Shown: positions 26,482-36,199 of the stretch, piece after piece
How positions within the stretch are numbered: the first letter of the stretch is position 1
Layout of the letters: each line of letters starts with the position of its first letter
DNA from: Mucilaginibacter terrigena
GTDB taxonomy: Bacteria > Bacteroidota > Bacteroidia > Sphingobacteriales > Sphingobacteriaceae
Direction of reading: 5' to 3'
Length of the DNA stretch: 64,000 nt
Assembly (NCBI RefSeq): GCF_004168255.1
Contig: NZ_SEWG01000005.1
Location: 422,306-486,305, forward strand
The notes under the pieces: generated by a model
The model's input: only the letters and a program-made list of their open reading frames with translations
Told to the model about the DNA's origin: nothing
Database searches by the model: none
Program-made: the position numbers and the translations under genes

Positions 26482-26566
26482 TTTCCGCCGCGTATACCAT
26501 TCACCACCATGTATTTTTCAAAAAACTTTGACCCGGTATTTTATAACTCATTATGTTTCCGCCGCG
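26482..26566. repeat. GC-rich direct repeat in possible retron RNA region
   Basis: TTTCCGCCGCG occurs at 26482-26492 and 26556-26566, 74 bases apart, in AT-rich DNA upstream of the RT. On the RT strand, ATGGTAT and ATACCAT near 26495 and 26457 can pair. GTTTTTTGAAA (near 26515-26525) also has a complement TTTCAAAAAAC (near 26385-26395). These are possible msr-msd stems, but AT-rich pairing can arise by chance. Confidence 0.35.
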
Positions 26567-26758
26567 AAGCGATTATCAGCTTTCTCAAGCATTAAATTTG
26601 GTGATGAATCAAATTATATATCTTAAAAACGTAGTTAGAGATAACCAATACACGAGAAAAACAATGTCGATTAGAGATTTATTTCATACATTATAAAACG
26701 GACAAAAGCAGGATTTATATCATCCGGATATCTTAATATTGCATAAATATAATGCATA

Positions 26759-28081
26759 ATGCAAACCACCATCCTCATCATCGACGACGAAAAAAAACTG
26801 AACGATCTGCTTTCGCGCATCATTGGTTTGGAGGGTTTCAGGGTAGTACAGGCTTTTAACGGTAAAGAGGGCATAAAGCTTTTAGAGACCGAGGACGTAC
26901 TGGTGGTACTTAGCGATGTTAAGCTCCCCGATGTTAACGGCGTTGACCTGGTAAAGACCATCAAAAGCAAAAAACCATATGCAGAGGTGATAAACCTTAC
27001 CGCTTATGGCACTATAAACGATGGCGTGCAATCCATCAAAAACGGCGCTTTCAATTACATTGTTAAGGGGGATGATAACGATAAGATAATCCCATTGCTA
27101 AACCAGGCTGTAGAAAAAGCGCAGCTCCAACAAAACGCTTTTAATGCCGGTAAAAAGGTAGCAGGCAAATTTAGTTTCACGCAGATCATCGGGCAATCAC
27201 AGCCCGTTTTAGACGCTGTTAACCTTGCCCGCAGAGTGGCTTCAACAGATACCACCGTTTTGCTTTTGGGCGAAACAGGTACGGGTAAAGAGATTTTTGC
27301 ATCGGCCATCCACTACGAAAGCCAGCGCAGGCAGATGCCCTTTGTGGCCGTAAATTGCAGCAGCTTTACCGGCGAACTTTTAGAAAGTGAATTATTCGGT
27401 TATAAGGCGGGCGCTTTTACAGGGGCACTTAAAGATAAAAAAGGCTTGTTTGAAGAGGCCCATCACGGCAGCATCTTCCTGGATGAGATAGGCGAAATGA
27501 GCCTCGAATTGCAGGCCAAGCTACTGCGCGTGTTAGAAAGTAAAACTTTCATTAAACTGGGCGATACCCAAACCACCAAAGTGAACATCCGCATTATGGC
27601 GGCCACCAACCGCGATCTGCAAAAAGAAGCTGAAGAAGGTAAATTCAGGCTTGACCTCTTTTACCGTTTATCGGTATTCACCATATCCCTGCCATCTCTT
27701 AACGAGCGCAAAGGTGATATTGAGACCCTTGCAAAGTATTACCTGAAACAGTTTGCTGATAAAGCAGGTAAACCCGTTAAAATGAGCGACGAATTTTTAT
27801 CGTTGCTTAATAAGCACCAATGGAAAGGCAATATCCGCGAGTTAAAGAACATCATCGAACGCGCCGTAATACTGGCTGATGATGAGCTGACACCCGCTGC
27901 ACTCCCCCCTCAATTCAATAACCAAAACGCCGACAGCAACTCGCTCGATCTGCAAAGTATCGAGAAGCAACACATCAGCAAAGTACTGGCCTACACCAAA
28001 GGTAATAAAACCGAAACTGCAAGGCTGCTTGGTATTGGGTTAACTACGCTTTATAGAAAGATTGACGAGTACGGGTTGTAA
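26759..28081 (+). CDS. NtrC-family sigma54-dependent response regulator
   Basis: This regulator of 440 residues has a receiver domain (about 1-120) with ILIIDDEKK and phospho-Asp in VVLSDVKLPDVNG. The AAA+ domain (about 145-380) has Walker A GETGTGKE, the sigma54-contact loop GAFTGA and FLDEIGEMSLELQAKLLRV. A Fis-type helix-turn-helix follows (TETARLLGIGLTTLYRKI). It activates transcription by RNA polymerase with sigma54. It lies upstream of the kdp genes, and the histidine kinase at their far end has no other regulator beside it. The pair may replace KdpD/KdpE here. It starts divergently from the RT gene. Confidence 0.9.
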   Translation: MQTTILIIDDEKKLNDLLSRIIGLEGFRVVQAFNGKEGIKLLETEDVLVVLSDVKLPDVNGVDLVKTIKSKKPYAEVINLTAYGTINDGVQSIKNGAFNYIVKGDDNDKIIPLLNQAVEKAQLQQNAFNAGKKVAGKFSFTQIIGQSQPVLDAVNLARRVASTDTTVLLLGETGTGKEIFASAIHYESQRRQMPFVAVNCSSFTGELLESELFGYKAGAFTGALKDKKGLFEEAHHGSIFLDEIGEMSLELQAKLLRVLESKTFIKLGDTQTTKVNIRIMAATNRDLQKEAEEGKFRLDLFYRLSVFTISLPSLNERKGDIETLAKYYLKQFADKAGKPVKMSDEFLSLLNKHQWKGNIRELKNIIERAVILADDELTPAALPPQFNNQNADSNSLDLQSIEKQHISKVLAYTKGNKTETARLLGIGLTTLYRKIDEYGL

Positions 28082-28097
28082 TTTTACCATTTATGAA

Positions 28098-28210
28098 TGT
28101 CATTTCGAGGGAAGCGTAGCGACGAGAAATCTTCTACGCCAGACTTACCGCGGTGTAGAAGATTTCTCCTTACCCCACAACACCACCTTTTCCGTTCGTT
28201 CGAAATGACA
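28098..28210. repeat. Palindromic interspersed repeat
   Basis: The 113 bases begin with TGTCATTTCGA and end with its exact complement TCGAAATGACA. An inner pair GAGAAATCTTCTAC / GTAGAAGATTTCTC also matches. Repeats of this type are common between genes in Sphingobacteriaceae genomes. It separates the regulator from kdp. Confidence 0.8.
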
Positions 28211-28273
28211 TGGTTAATTATATTCTTCGTGCCCTCTGTGGTTAATAAGTAACCCCTCCCCAAAACGATAATC

Positions 28274-28300
28274 AACCCTTCCAAAATGGAAGGGTTTTTT
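28274..28300 (+). terminator. Terminator upstream of kdp
   Basis: AACCCTTCC and GGAAGGGTT form a perfect 9-bp stem with a 5-base loop and a T run. It probably ends the regulator transcript, so kdp needs its own promoter in 28301-28409. A weak sigma54-like sequence (TCGGCATTCCAATTGGCAT, 28369-28387) is there, with one mismatch in the -12 GC. Confidence 0.75.
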
Positions 28301-28409
28301 GTTGACCCAAAAACCTCACAAACATTCAATTATTTAAATATCAAATAGTTAAATAAAATTCAGTCTAATCGGCATTCCAATTGGCATAGGTGGTCAAAAC
28401 GTTAATAAA

Positions 28410-28493
28410 ATGATCACAATACTACTCTTCGTTGCCATCCTTTTAGGCTGGTGGTTCATTTTCAAATCTATCGACTGGTTCGAAAAAATCTAA
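28410..28493 (+). CDS. 27-residue membrane peptide before kdpF
   Basis: The frame MITILLFVAILLGWWFIFKSIDWFEKI has one TM helix with a charged C-terminal tail. It ends 6 bases before kdpF and is likely co-transcribed. I do not know a named family. It may be a second small Kdp subunit or a leader. Confidence 0.45.
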   Translation: MITILLFVAILLGWWFIFKSIDWFEKI

Positions 28494-28499
28494 CGCATC

Positions 28500-28577
28500 A
28501 TGATCGCATTATTCATCATTTCCGTCGCAGTTTTCATATACATGGTATACGTGCTGCTAAAACCCGAAAACTTTTAA
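28500..28577 (+). CDS. kdpF: KdpF, small subunit of the potassium ATPase
   Basis: The 25-residue protein MIALFIISVAVFIYMVYVLL then KPENF is one TM helix that ends in the typical KPE(K/N)F tail of KdpF. In other bacteria KdpF stabilises the KdpABC complex in the membrane. It starts 6 bases after the preceding small frame and 9 bases before kdpA. It is too short for common gene callers. Confidence 0.85.
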   Translation: MIALFIISVAVFIYMVYVLLKPENF

Positions 28578-28586
28578 TCTACCACA

Positions 28587-30302
28587 ATGAACACTGAACT
28601 ATTTGGAATATTTGCCTCATTTGCCCTGATGCTGGTTATTGGCGTACCGCTGGGCAAATACCTGGCAAAAATGTTTGTCGGCGAAAAGGTATGGACCGAT
28701 TTTTTAAAGCCTATAGAGACCGGCATATTTAAACTGTCGGGCATCAATCCTAACGAGGCTATGAACTGGAAACAGTTTTTAAAAGCCATGATGTGCATTA
28801 ACCTGCTTTGGTTGGTATACGGCTTTTTTGTACTGATGCACCAGGATAAGCTCCCCCTTAACCCCGATGGCAACCCTGGCATGACCGCCGACCTGGCCTT
28901 TAACACCATTATAAGTTTTGTGGTTAACTGTAACCTGCAGCACTACAGCGGCGAAAGCGGCGCCAGCTACCTGGTACAGCACTGCATATTTATGTTTTTG
29001 CAGTTTGTGAGTGCCGCTACGGGTATTGCCTGCGCAGTTGGTTTATTTAAAGCCTTCCGCGATAAAACCACCACAGATATCGGTAACTTTTGGAATTACT
29101 TTTTAAAGGCCATCACCCGTTTATTATTGCCTTTATCTATCGTAGTATCGCTTATATTAACCTTTAATGGCACGCCAAGCAGCTACGCCGGTAAAGATCA
29201 ATTCATATCCCTGCAGGGCGATACCGTACACGTATCACGCGGCCCGGCAGCGCAGTTCATCGCCATAAAACATCTGGGTACAAACGGCGGCGGCTGGTTT
29301 GGTGCCAACTCGTCACATCCGCTGGAAAACCCTAATTATCTTACCAATATTACCGAGATCGTTTCGCAAATGATCATCCCCATTGCCATGGTTTTATGTT
29401 TCGGCTATTTCATCCGCCGCAAAAAACTGGGCTGGGTAATTTTCGGGGTGATGATAATAGGCGCCTTGCTCCTGCTCATCCCAAGTATCAGCAGTGAAAC
29501 AGCCGGCAATCCTGCCATTGCCAAATTAGGCATAGCACAGCCAACCGGCGCTATGGAAGGTAAAGAAGTACGCATAGGCCCAACCGCGACAGCCTTCTGG
29601 AGCACATTTACTACTATCGTATCAACAGGATCTGTTAACGGTATGCACGATAGCACCATGCCCCTTACCGGCCTATGGCAGTTATTGGGTATGATGATCA
29701 ACGGTTTCTTTGGGGGCTGTGGCGTGGGTGTATTAAATTATTTTATCTACCTCATCATAGCCGTGTTTATTTCCGGGCTGATGGTAGGCCGAACCCCGGA
29801 GTTTTTAGGCCACAAGGTAGAAGCCCGCGAAGTAAAGATCGCCGCTTTAATAACATTGCTTAGTCCGCTTTTAATTATGGCGGGCACGGCAATAGCAGCT
29901 TATGTATTTACCAACCACGGCAGTGCCGACTGGGCGGTTAAGCCATCGGCATGGTTAAACAACCCGGGCTTCCACGGCTTTAGCGAAATGCTTTACGAGA
30001 TGACCTCGGCCAACGCTAACAACGGTTCGGGCTTTGAGGGTTTAGGCGATAACAATATCTTTTGGAATGTATCAACAGGTTTTGTGATGTTGCTGGGCAG
30101 GTTCCTGCAAATTATTGGACCCGTGGCAATAGCAGGTTTACTTGCCCAAAAGAAATATATTCCCGAATCGGCAGGTACATTGAAGACCGATACGGTAACC
30201 TTTGGGCTCATGACCTTCGCTGTAATACTTGTCCTAAACGCATTATCGTACTTCCCTGCCCTGGCTTTAGGCCCTATCGCGGAGTTCTTTTCAATGAAAT
30301 AA
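28587..30302 (+). CDS. kdpA: KdpA, potassium-binding subunit of KdpFABC
   Basis: This integral membrane protein (571 residues, about ten TM helices) selects and passes K+ in the high-affinity KdpFABC pump. Filter loops are visible, for example NCNLQHYSGESGASYL, HLGTNGGGWFGANSSHPLENP and SANANNGSGFEGL. Length and order match the family. The gene follows kdpF by 9 bases and is separated from kdpB by 95 bases with two hairpins. Confidence 0.95.
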   Translation: MNTELFGIFASFALMLVIGVPLGKYLAKMFVGEKVWTDFLKPIETGIFKLSGINPNEAMNWKQFLKAMMCINLLWLVYGFFVLMHQDKLPLNPDGNPGMTADLAFNTIISFVVNCNLQHYSGESGASYLVQHCIFMFLQFVSAATGIACAVGLFKAFRDKTTTDIGNFWNYFLKAITRLLLPLSIVVSLILTFNGTPSSYAGKDQFISLQGDTVHVSRGPAAQFIAIKHLGTNGGGWFGANSSHPLENPNYLTNITEIVSQMIIPIAMVLCFGYFIRRKKLGWVIFGVMIIGALLLLIPSISSETAGNPAIAKLGIAQPTGAMEGKEVRIGPTATAFWSTFTTIVSTGSVNGMHDSTMPLTGLWQLLGMMINGFFGGCGVGVLNYFIYLIIAVFISGLMVGRTPEFLGHKVEAREVKIAALITLLSPLLIMAGTAIAAYVFTNHGSADWAVKPSAWLNNPGFHGFSEMLYEMTSANANNGSGFEGLGDNNIFWNVSTGFVMLLGRFLQIIGPVAIAGLLAQKKYIPESAGTLKTDTVTFGLMTFAVILVLNALSYFPALALGPIAEFFSMK

Positions 30303-30323
30303 AGCCTCACCAGCCTCACCCAA

Positions 30324-30369
30324 CCCTCCCCGAAAGGGAGGGCTTAAAAGTCTCCCCTACCGGGGGAGA
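30324..30369. repeat. Two hairpins between kdpA and kdpB
   Basis: CCCTCCC/GGGAGGG (30324-30342) and TCTCCCC/GGGGAGA (30351-30369) form adjacent stem-loops. Such G/C-block repeats occur between genes in this group. They may protect the upstream mRNA and lower kdpB expression. Confidence 0.65.
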
Positions 30370-30397
30370 TTTAGAGGGGGCTTAATATAAAAACACA

Positions 30398-32431
30398 ATG
30401 ACAACCAAATCAAATAAATTATTCGAACCGGCCCTGGTGCAAACCGCGCTCAGGGAGTCGTTCACCAAACTGAACCCCAAACTCATGATGCGCAACCCGG
30501 TAATGTTTACCGTGGAGGTAGGCACCGCCGTAATGCTTTACATGAGTATTTATAGCTTCCTGCACAGCGGCCAGGGTTCATTCACTTACAACCTCATCAT
30601 TTTTGTGGTGTTGCTGTTAACCCTGTTGTTTGCCAACTTTGCCGAGGCTATTGCCGAGGCACGTGGTAAAGCACAAGCCGACAGCCTCCGTAAAACCCGC
30701 GAAGAAACACCCGCCAACGTTTTAATGCCCGATGGCCGCATTGTAAGCAAATCATCAAACGATTTACGCAAAGGCGACTATTTTGTGTGCGAGGCCGGAG
30801 ACACCATCCCAACAGACGGCGAGATCACCGAAGGTTTGGCAACCATAGATGAATCAGCTATTACGGGCGAATCTGCCCCGGTTATCCGCGAAGCAGGTGG
30901 CGATAAATCGTCAGTAACGGGTGGTACAAAAGTACTATCCGACAAAATAAAGGTGGTAGTAACTACCGAGCCGGGCGAAAGCTTTTTGGATAAAATGATT
31001 GCCCTTGTAGAAGGTGCATCGCGCCAAAAAACACCAAACGAGATAGCATTAACCATCCTGTTAGCCAGCTTTACGCTGATTTTCATTATCGTTTGTGTTA
31101 CGCTGAAACCCTTTGCAGATTACGCCAATACCCCTATCACCATAGCAGCGTTAATATCCCTTTTCGTTTGTTTGATCCCTACCACTATCGGTGGCCTTTT
31201 ATCGGCCATCGGTATCGCGGGGATGGACAGGGCGCTACGTGCAAACGTGATCACCAAATCTGGCAAGGCGGTTGAAACCGCAGGCGATATAGATGTATTG
31301 CTGCTTGATAAAACAGGAACCATCACAATCGGTAACCGTAAAGCAACCCAGTTTTGGCCTGCCCCCGGCGTATTGCCCGAGGATCTGGTGAAAGCCGCCG
31401 TGCTTTCATCGTTAGCGGATGAAACACCGGAAGGTAAATCCATCATCGAACTGGCGCAGCAAAGCAGTACGCATATTTCCATGACGCCGCCTGCGAATGC
31501 TGAGTTTATCAAATTTACGGCTGAGACCCGTGCAAGCGGCATTAATACTATCGATGGTTTACGCATTCGTAAGGGCGCTTTTGACAGCATCAGGAATATG
31601 TCGGTAGCAGCGGGAAACAAATTCTTGCCGGATGTGGAAGAGCGTGTAAAAGCCATCGCAAGTAACGGTGGTACGCCACTGGTGGTATCGCAAAACGAAG
31701 TTGTTTTGGGTACGATTGAGTTGCAGGATATCATAAAACCCGGCATTGCCGAACGTTTTGAACGGTTGCGCAAAATGGGCATCAAAACCGTGATGGTGAC
31801 TGGCGACAACCCGCTTACCGCCAAATTTATTGCCGAGAAAGCCGGTGTAGATGACTTTATTGCCGAAGCCAAGCCCGAAGATAAAATGAACTACATTAAG
31901 CACGAGCAGCAGCAAGGCCGTTTAGTTGCCATGATGGGCGACGGCACAAACGATGCACCGGCACTTGCACAGGCAGACGTTGGCGTTGCCATGAACAGCG
32001 GCACCCAGGCAGCCAAAGAAGCCGGCAACATGGTGGACCTTGATAATGACCCAACCAAGCTTATCGAGATCGTAGAGATAGGCAAGCAATTGCTTATCAC
32101 CCGTGGTACGCTTACCACCTTCTCTATCGCTAATGATGTAGCTAAATATTTCGCTATTGTTCCGGCACTGTTTATCGCGTCCATCCCGGCGTTGCAGGCC
32201 ATTAATATTATGCACCTGCACAGCCCGGAGAGTGCTATACTTTCTGCCGTAATATTCAACGCCATCATCATCCCGATGCTGATCCCGCTCGCCTTAAAAG
32301 GCGTAGAGTACAAACCGATTGGTGCCAGTGCCTTACTGCGCCGCAACCTGTTGATCTATGGTTTGGGCGGTGTTATCGCGCCATTTATCGGTATCAAATT
32401 GATCGACTTACTAATTTCCTTGTTCTTCTAA
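30398..32431 (+). CDS. kdpB: KdpB, catalytic P-type ATPase subunit
   Basis: KdpB (677 residues) hydrolyses ATP to drive K+ uptake. The phosphorylated residue is Asp304 in LLDKTGTIT. The actuator motif TGES is in [10 protein letters not shown]. The hinge [19 protein letters not shown] and the nucleotide-binding KGA segment RIRKGAF are present. The length matches the family. It reads on to kdpC after 12 bases. Confidence 0.97.
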   Translation: MTTKSNKLFEPALVQTALRESFTKLNPKLMMRNPVMFTVEVGTAVMLYMSIYSFLHSGQGSFTYNLIIFVVLLLTLLFANFAEAIAEARGKAQADSLRKTREETPANVLMPDGRIVSKSSNDLRKGDYFVCEAGDTIPTDGEITEGLATIDESAITGESAPVIREAGGDKSSVTGGTKVLSDKIKVVVTTEPGESFLDKMIALVEGASRQKTPNEIALTILLASFTLIFIIVCVTLKPFADYANTPITIAALISLFVCLIPTTIGGLLSAIGIAGMDRALRANVITKSGKAVETAGDIDVLLLDKTGTITIGNRKATQFWPAPGVLPEDLVKAAVLSSLADETPEGKSIIELAQQSSTHISMTPPANAEFIKFTAETRASGINTIDGLRIRKGAFDSIRNMSVAAGNKFLPDVEERVKAIASNGGTPLVVSQNEVVLGTIELQDIIKPGIAERFERLRKMGIKTVMVTGDNPLTAKFIAEKAGVDDFIAEAKPEDKMNYIKHEQQQGRLVAMMGDGTNDAPALAQADVGVAMNSGTQAAKEAGNMVDLDNDPTKLIEIVEIGKQLLITRGTLTTFSIANDVAKYFAIVPALFIASIPALQAINIMHLHSPESAILSAVIFNAIIIPMLIPLALKGVEYKPIGASALLRRNLLIYGLGGVIAPFIGIKLIDLLISLFF

Positions 32432-32443
32432 TTAATAAACATC

Positions 32444-33010
32444 ATGAAAAGCAATATTGTAAAATCTATAAGAATTACGCTGGTACTAACTGTGATACTG
32501 TGCGTAATATATCCGGTAGCTATTTCCCTTGCGGGTAAGCTATCAAAAGGCCATGGCGATGGCGAAACCATTTTAGTCAACGGCAAAATGGTTGGTTATG
32601 CCAACGAAGGTCAAAGCTTCACTCAGCCCAAATACTTTTGGGGCAGGCCATCGGCTGTTGGCTATAATGCGGCCGGTTCTGCCGGTTCAAACAAAGGGCC
32701 AAGCAACCCGGATTATTTGAAAGAAGTAAGCAACCGCATAGATACCCTGCTTAAATATCATCCATACCTGAAACGCAGCGAGATCCCCGCCGAAATGGTT
32801 ACCGCATCGGGCAGTGGTTTAGACCCGGATATTTCGCCTACAGCAGCTAAAATTCAGATAGAACGTGTGGCAAAAGTTCGCAGCCTTGATGTGAAAGCAG
32901 TTACCGCATTGGTAGATCAGCATACCGAATCCCCATTACTCGGCCTCTTTGGCCCTGCCAAAGTGAACGTATTAAAATTGAACGTTGCGTTAGATGAATT
33001 AAAGAAATAA
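32444..33010 (+). CDS. kdpC: KdpC, accessory subunit of KdpFABC
   Basis: One N-terminal TM helix (about residues 10-30) is followed by a periplasmic-side soluble domain with the KdpC signatures FTQPKYFWGRPSAVGYNA, GSNKGPSNP and SGSGLDPDISPTAAKIQIERVAKVR. KdpC supports nucleotide binding and assembly of the pump. Length (188 residues) is normal. Confidence 0.96.
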   Translation: MKSNIVKSIRITLVLTVILCVIYPVAISLAGKLSKGHGDGETILVNGKMVGYANEGQSFTQPKYFWGRPSAVGYNAAGSAGSNKGPSNPDYLKEVSNRIDTLLKYHPYLKRSEIPAEMVTASGSGLDPDISPTAAKIQIERVAKVRSLDVKAVTALVDQHTESPLLGLFGPAKVNVLKLNVALDELKK

Positions 33011-33014
33011 GAAT

Positions 33015-33095
33015 TTAACCACAGAGAGTATTGAGAGAGAGTCACAGGGATACACAGAGCCGATCCATTCAAAACTCCGTGCACTCTGTGGTTAA
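33015..33095. repeat. Inverted repeat TTAACCACAGAG
   Basis: TTAACCACAGAG (33015-33026) and its exact complement (33084-33095) flank an 80-base stretch between kdpC and the sensor gene. A further partial copy of the half repeat lies at 28234-28245, upstream of kdp. It looks like a small interspersed repeat. Confidence 0.65.
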
Positions 33096-33145
33096 CCGAC
33101 ATGCAAATTCTCTGTAACCTCTGTGGTAAAAAACAACGAACTATC

Positions 33146-34264
33146 ATGGCAGATACATCCGTAAAAAACTTTCTCGACCTGGTTAAAAAATCCAGGCGGG
33201 GTAAGCTTAAGATCTATATCGGCATGAGCGCCGGTGTGGGCAAAAGCTACCGGATGCTTCAGGAAGCCCATGCTTTGCAACGCAACGGCATAGGCATACA
33301 AATAGGCTATATAGAAACCCATAACCGCGCCGAAACCCACGCCCTGCTGGATGGCCTGCCCGTTATTGCCCGCCGTAAAACTTTCTACAAGGGCAAGGAA
33401 CTGGAAGAAATGGACTTGCAAGCTATCATCAACCGCCACCCCGAGGTGGTTATTGTAGATGAACTGGCCCATACCAATATCGAGGGCAGTAAAAACGACA
33501 AGCGTTGGCAGGATGTACTGGATATTTTAGAGGCAGGCATCAGCGTGATCACCGCGGTAAATATCCAGCATTTAGAAAGCCTGAACGAGGATGTAGAGCA
33601 AATTACCGGTATTGCCATTACCGAACGCATACCCGATAAGATCTTAGACCTGGCTGATGAAGTGGTTAACATCGACCTGACCGCTGATGAACTGGTTGAT
33701 CGTTTGAAAGAAGGCAAGATCTACGAAAAAGCAAAGATCGAACGCGCCCTGCAAAACTTTTTCCAAAGTGATAAGATCCTGCAATTACGGGAACTGGCCT
33801 TGAAAGAGGTTGCCCACCACGTGGAACGAAAGATAGATACCGAGATTCCCAAACAGATCAAACTCCGACCCGAGAAGTTTTTGGCATGTATCTCATCCAA
33901 CGCCGAAACGGCTAAGATCGTGATTCGTAAAACGGCGAGGCTGGCCTCTTATTATCGTTCGCCTTGGATTGTACTTTACGTGCAAAGCAGCAGCGAAAGT
34001 TTAGACAGGATAAAACTCGATAAACAGCGCCACCTTATCAATAATTTTAAACTGGCAACCGAGCTCGGTGCCGAACTCATCAAGCTAAAAAGCGATGCCA
34101 TTACCCAAACCATTATGAAAGTAGCCGAAGAAAAAGAGGTGACCACCATTTGCATTGGCAAGCCCCATTTAAATTTATGGCAGGTTATATTAAGAACGGC
34201 TATATTTAACGAGTTACTAAACAAGATAGCCCTAACAGAAACCGATCTGGTTATATTATCATGA
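33146..34264 (+). CDS. kdpD: KdpD sensor half: KdpD N-terminal and USP domains without kinase
   Basis: This 372-residue protein (start at 33146; an upstream ATG at 33101 lies next to the repeat) equals only the N-terminal half of KdpD. Walker A is in YIGMSAGVGKSYRML, and VIVDELAHTN and the FSAVNIQHLESLND-like ITAVNIQHLESLNEDVE follow. A universal stress protein domain starts at about residue 245 (ACISSNAETAKIVIRKTARLASYYRSPWIVLYVQ). The TM bundle and transmitter of standard KdpD are absent. The next gene, overlapping by 4 bases, is a separate membrane kinase that can supply them. Confidence 0.9.
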   Translation: MADTSVKNFLDLVKKSRRGKLKIYIGMSAGVGKSYRMLQEAHALQRNGIGIQIGYIETHNRAETHALLDGLPVIARRKTFYKGKELEEMDLQAIINRHPEVVIVDELAHTNIEGSKNDKRWQDVLDILEAGISVITAVNIQHLESLNEDVEQITGIAITERIPDKILDLADEVVNIDLTADELVDRLKEGKIYEKAKIERALQNFFQSDKILQLRELALKEVAHHVERKIDTEIPKQIKLRPEKFLACISSNAETAKIVIRKTARLASYYRSPWIVLYVQSSSESLDRIKLDKQRHLINNFKLATELGAELIKLKSDAITQTIMKVAEEKEVTTICIGKPHLNLWQVILRTAIFNELLNKIALTETDLVILS

Positions 34265-36015
34265 AAGTAAGAACCAAACTCCGCTTAGGCTTCGGCTTTT
34301 TATTTTTGGTGGTGCTGTTTTTTGGCGCTGCCGCTTTGTTTTATATCCGAGATATATCTGAGAATTCTAAAGTGATCCTAAAGAATAATTATGAATCGTT
34401 GAGTTTTGCGCGGGAGATGCGGTCGATACTGGATGATAGTCCGGTTCCACTCGATAAGGCAGCACTTGATAAATTCGACACCTACCTTACCAAACAGGAA
34501 GCCAACATAACCGAGCCTGGCGAGCAAAAACATACACGCGATTTACGCAGTAGCTTATTATTTTTAAAACGTAACACTGACGTTAAACAGCAAAATGTTG
34601 CCATAAAGGTTATCCGCAAAAGCCTGCGCGATGTAGAGTATGTGAACATGCAGGCCATCGTTCGTAAGGATAATGCGGCCCGTGCATCTGTAGACAGGGC
34701 AACCTTATTCTTAGGATTGGTGGGCGCATTTACTTTTTTGGTGCTGTTTAGTTTCAGCGTGAATTTCCCCGGATACATTGCCGATCCGCTTAAGGCGTTG
34801 ATAGACGGGATCAGGGAGATTGGTCAGGGTAACTACAGCAAGCGCCTGCATTTTGAACAGAACGACGAGTTTGCCGAGGTAGCAAATGCCTTCAACCAAA
34901 TGGCCGCGCGACTTAACGAGTGGGAAAATAGCAACCTCGCTACCGTAATATCAGAAAAGCGGCGCATCGAAACCATTATCGAGCAAATGCAGGATGCCAT
35001 AATCGGTGTGAACGAAAGGCAGGAGATACTTTTTATGAACGATGCCGCACGCAAAACGCTGAACATTACGGGCGATAAAGTGATTGGCCAAAACACAGCC
35101 ACCCTCACCAAAACCAATGATCTGCTCAAATCCATCCTTCGGGATGATGCCGGCATCAAACCATTTAAAATTGTTTTGGATAGCCGCGAAATGTACTTCC
35201 AGATGCAAAGCAGTGATATTGTAGTGCCTAACATGCAGGAAAAAAAGGGCGCGCTGCAACTGGCAAACCGCTCGGCAGGTAAGGTTTACATCCTTAAAAA
35301 CATCACCGAGTTTAAAGAACGCGACGAGGCCAAAACAAATTTTATCGCCACCATATCGCACGAATTAAAAACCCCTATCGCCTCTATTAAAATGAGCCTG
35401 CAATTGCTGAATGACCAACGCGTGGGCACTATTAATACCGAGCAGGAGCAACTGGTTAACCACATAAAGGACGACAACGACCGCCTGCTGAAAATAACCA
35501 GCGAACTGCTGGAGCTATCGCAGGTAGAAACGGGGAATATCCAGCTCAATTTTGTGCCGGTAAACCCGATGCAGATCGTGGATTATGCCATCACCTCCAT
35601 AAAATTCCAGGCAGATCAAAAGCAAGTTCAGTTAGAAATAATTAAAGATGATAACCTCCCCGAGGTACAGGTAGATATCGAAAAAACGGCTTGGGTGTTG
35701 GTCAATTTCCTATCAAACGCTTTACGTTACAGCGCCGAAAAATCAAAAATAGAGATCCGGGTAACAGCCAAAAACAAACAGGTACAATTCGCGGTGAAAG
35801 ATTTTGGTAAAGGTATCGACGAAACTTACCAGAAACGCCTGTTCGATCGTTATTTCCAGGTGCCCACTGATGGGCAAAACAAATCGGGTTCGGGCCTTGG
35901 CCTGGCTATTTCTAAAGATTTTATCGAAGCACAGGGTGGTACCATTGGTGTAGAAAGCGAGATGGGCGCGGGCAGCAGATTTTGGTTTCAGTTGCCCGGC
36001 AAGCGGGTTTCTTAG
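34261..36015 (+). CDS. HAMP-PAS histidine kinase coupled to the KdpD half
   Basis: The 584-residue kinase has TM1 (about 9-29), an outer domain (about 30-150), TM2 (about 152-172), HAMP (about 172-225), PAS (about 235-345), HisKA with FIATISHELKTPIASIKMSLQLL (about 355-420) and HATPase with NFLSNALRYSAEKS and GSGLGLAISKDFIEAQGG. Its start overlaps the sensor gene by 4 bases. The outer domain resembles chemoreceptor-like four-helix sensors, not the KdpD membrane part. The probable output is the sigma54 regulator at 26759, as inference. Confidence 0.9.
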   Translation: MKVRTKLRLGFGFLFLVVLFFGAAALFYIRDISENSKVILKNNYESLSFAREMRSILDDSPVPLDKAALDKFDTYLTKQEANITEPGEQKHTRDLRSSLLFLKRNTDVKQQNVAIKVIRKSLRDVEYVNMQAIVRKDNAARASVDRATLFLGLVGAFTFLVLFSFSVNFPGYIADPLKALIDGIREIGQGNYSKRLHFEQNDEFAEVANAFNQMAARLNEWENSNLATVISEKRRIETIIEQMQDAIIGVNERQEILFMNDAARKTLNITGDKVIGQNTATLTKTNDLLKSILRDDAGIKPFKIVLDSREMYFQMQSSDIVVPNMQEKKGALQLANRSAGKVYILKNITEFKERDEAKTNFIATISHELKTPIASIKMSLQLLNDQRVGTINTEQEQLVNHIKDDNDRLLKITSELLELSQVETGNIQLNFVPVNPMQIVDYAITSIKFQADQKQVQLEIIKDDNLPEVQVDIEKTAWVLVNFLSNALRYSAEKSKIEIRVTAKNKQVQFAVKDFGKGIDETYQKRLFDRYFQVPTDGQNKSGSGLGLAISKDFIEAQGGTIGVESEMGAGSRFWFQLPGKRVS

Positions 36016-36199
36016 GTCTGTAAGGCCTCCTTTATTATATAAAAACTCAAAAACCAATATCCGATAATTATTAGTAGCAACTTAACCATCTAAATGTGTT
36101 AAATCCTTTAGAAAAAACTTCAATGCCTTCCCCTGGGGATTTTAAAACAACATATTAACTCCCTAATCGCTTCGGGTCAGCTATAATCGTCTTCAAAAT

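Noticed and set aside
28084..28329. Minus-strand frame of 81 codons
   Set aside because: It lies across a palindromic repeat and a terminator and shows no protein family.
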